Shown piece by piece: positions 5,701-5,920 of a stretch of DNA of 5,920 nt (position 1 is the stretch's first letter; each line of letters starts with the position of its first letter). The notes under the pieces were generated by a model that saw only the letters and a list, made by a program, of their open reading frames with translations, did no database searches and was not told the origin of the DNA. The translations under genes were made by a program, and so were the position numbers. The stretch is from Acidobacteriota bacterium (GTDB lineage Bacteria; Acidobacteriota; Vicinamibacteria; Vicinamibacterales; UBA2999): the NCBI GenBank assembly GCA_013813075.1, contig JACCSI010000604.1, positions 1 through 5,920 on the forward strand, written 5' to 3'.

Positions 5701-5739
5701 TGCGACAAAAGTGGCAAGGGCAATCTTCCGTGTGGCCAT
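2731..5739 (-). CDS. TonB-dependent outer-membrane receptor, Oar-like, with carboxypeptidase-regulatory-like domain (1002 aa)
   Basis: This outer-membrane beta-barrel transporter is driven by TonB-ExbBD; the ligand is unknown. The ATG at 5739 is chosen because GGAG lies seven bases upstream and a clean signal peptide follows (MATRKIALATFVAAFLAAAP, cleavage probably after AWAQ, residue 26). The open frame extends to 5835, but those residues do not precede a signal peptide sensibly. Domains: carboxypeptidase-regulatory-like fold about 28-110 (FAGIVRDASGAVMPGVTV, DENGVYRI, LRPGTYTL); plug about 130-245 (FAIRGQGGAKTVVLVDGL at 180-197; GGVNMNLVPKDGGNEFHG at 234-251); barrel about 250-1002, ending RIIRFGADVRW. 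The last residue is Trp rather than the more usual Phe. The only eight cysteines in the protein lie in four close pairs (334/342, 659/666, 808/821, 899/903), as expected for disulfides in surface loops. No SusD-like partner is in the window, and it stands alone as a transcript. Confidence 0.93.
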   Translation of the reverse strand: MATRKIALATFVAAFLAAAPSTAWAQSAFAGIVRDASGAVMPGVTVEAGSPALIEKVRSAVTDENGVYRIIDLRPGTYTLTYTLAGFNTVTRQGVELGSNFTATINVELAVGQLQESITVSGATPVVDVQSNVKQQVLSRDVLDAVPTAKTIQGLGQLVVGVTLNAPDVGGSRAMQQTYFAIRGQGGAKTVVLVDGLMTNGLMGDGAVQAYHNEAMTQEAVYQTAGGSAETLTGGVNMNLVPKDGGNEFHGGFKFAKSPADWQGDNLTDRLRSLGVSGVDRIANFYEVNVEQGGPLVRNTLWFYGAYRKAQYDKPIANTFVTPAGVPFPQGFRDCQNNPGSCEQGVSDEKMDNPVVRLTWQMSEKNKVAAYMDRALRLRGHAMGARTDPRTASVIWNTPTFATGSLKWTSTASSRLLLENGFSFNRERYDNLYQPGILAERNTDDWYRNVRKDDTSTQLLWNASSAQLGNYPDRYNLQSAASYVTGSHNFKVGVMYQWGFFRRYNNANADLYQTYNNGAPLRVTVLNTPLEVQEDLDANLGIYAQDSWNLNKLTINYGARFDYVKQRIVGQTAQIGRFANVPAYDDIVLPVWSNVSPRLSVVYDVTGTGRTAVRAGYNKFVTAATTGFAQLYNPTALTSQQLPWTDINGDDIAQGERGCAYLTPGCEINFTNLPVNFGVRSLAQFDPGLKRPYQMAFNAGITQEVMPGVSVSFEYFRSDFKNITMRSNSLRDINSYDPVDVVSPLDGEVIRVYTVKPAFSSSVANIDSTSSDMKRWYNGFDLGFNARMRRGVRAFGGVNIERSLNNTCVAAASDPNRLAYCDQSESGIPWQKQFKATVVYPLPWYGISVSMALQNLNGYVTGTAAQAYGGFTAGTGFDRPNGLATFWQVTPTMRYAPGCTGPCTPGALVIPNLAASGAATLNVPLVAPETEHTPRINQLDLAMSKRFEFAGISVLPKLDVFNALNSDDYTGVATAQFGAATYHQPSVILQGRIIRFGADVRW

Positions 5740-5797
5740 CTGCGAGCTCCAGTGCCGGCGAATCTCAACGGCAACTGCCGAAGACGTCGGGCAGAAC

Positions 5798-5826
5798 AGG
5801 CTACGCGCCGCGGCAGCGCGAGTCAA
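5798..5826 (-). promoter_or_regulatory. Weak sigma-70-like promoter candidate for the receptor gene
   Basis: Read on the minus strand, TTGACT (5826-5821) is followed after exactly 17 bases by TAGCCT (5803-5798). The -35 matches five of six consensus positions and the -10 only three. Transcription would begin near 5790 and leave a leader of about 50 bases before the ATG at 5739. Spacing and the -35 favour it; the poor -10 and GC-rich spacer weaken it. Confidence 0.3.
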
Positions 5827-5839
5827 CATCCACACGTCA

Positions 5840-5920
5840 TTAGGACTTCACCAGATGGATGCGTCGCACGCGGCGCAGAGCAACGCGCGACTGCCACTTA
5901 GGGCTTGCCGCAACTACGAC
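5840..5920 (-). other. Right edge: possible 3' end of another minus-strand gene
   Basis: On the minus strand the frame is open from the window edge to TAA at 5842-5840, giving 26 residues that end RVRRIHLVKS. If real, this is the C-terminus of a gene upstream of the receptor, with about 100 bases between them. The opposite strand is also open from an ATG at 5855 to the edge, so openness alone decides nothing over this length. I recognise neither product. Confidence 0.2.

Noticed and set aside
5740..5835. N-terminal extension of the receptor by 32 residues
   Set aside because: It would bury the signal peptide behind a non-hydrophobic leader. The ATG at 5739 has a well-spaced GGAG and starts a textbook signal sequence.
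5855..5920. Possible plus-strand gene start at the right edge (ATG at 5855)
   Set aside because: It has only 22 codons before the window ends, no good ribosome-binding sequence, and an equally open frame on the opposite strand.
1..5920. tRNA, rRNA, CRISPR arrays, riboswitches and attachment sites
   Set aside because: Reading both strands, I saw no cloverleaf with CCA-proximal stem, no regularly spaced repeats and no riboswitch core. This was by eye, so weakly structured RNAs could be missed.

Overview
The window is GC-rich, with strong G/C preference at third codon positions. Its gene types suggest a soil or environmental Gram-negative bacterium. The best clue is the 1002-residue outer-membrane TonB-dependent receptor with an N-terminal carboxypeptidase-regulatory-like domain. 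Large Oar-like receptors of this kind are typically abundant in Acidobacteriota, including Vicinamibacteria. That assignment is inference from protein style, not a search result.

Layout, left to right. (1) Positions 1-495 (+) hold the C-terminal 164 residues of a class I SAM-dependent methyltransferase resembling guanidinoacetate N-methyltransferase; its 5' end lies outside the window. (2) Positions 496-855 are non-coding as far as I can see, with three short perfect inverted repeats. (3) Positions 856/877-1608 (+) carry a compact cassette of very small genes joined by stop/start overlaps. They are a possible 22-29 aa leader ORF, a 54 aa single-pass membrane peptide, a 69 aa zinc-ribbon-like protein with a phage-like CRLFGH motif, and a 100 aa protein I do not recognise. 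(4) Two hairpins fill the gap to a convergent FmdB-type zinc-ribbon gene (1696-1941, -). (5) A divergent AT-rich intergenic region leads into an AbrB/VapB antitoxin and PIN-domain VapC toxin pair (2029-2671, +). (6) A strong GC hairpin without a T tract (2683-2708) separates vapC from the convergent TonB-dependent receptor (2731-5739, -). (7) The right edge holds the receptor's 5' leader with a weak promoter candidate and an uninterpretable 81-base stretch.

The vapBC genes clearly work together as a type II toxin-antitoxin module. The small-gene cassette is very probably one transcript, and it is the least explained part of the window. Its gene sizes, overlaps and zinc-ribbon motif look like phage or mobile-element accessory genes, but no integrase, structural gene or attachment site is visible. 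The methyltransferase, FmdB protein and receptor look like unrelated single genes. Nothing in the window amounts to a demonstrably new system; the small-gene cassette and the start-signal arrangement of the toxin-antitoxin pair deserve the second look.
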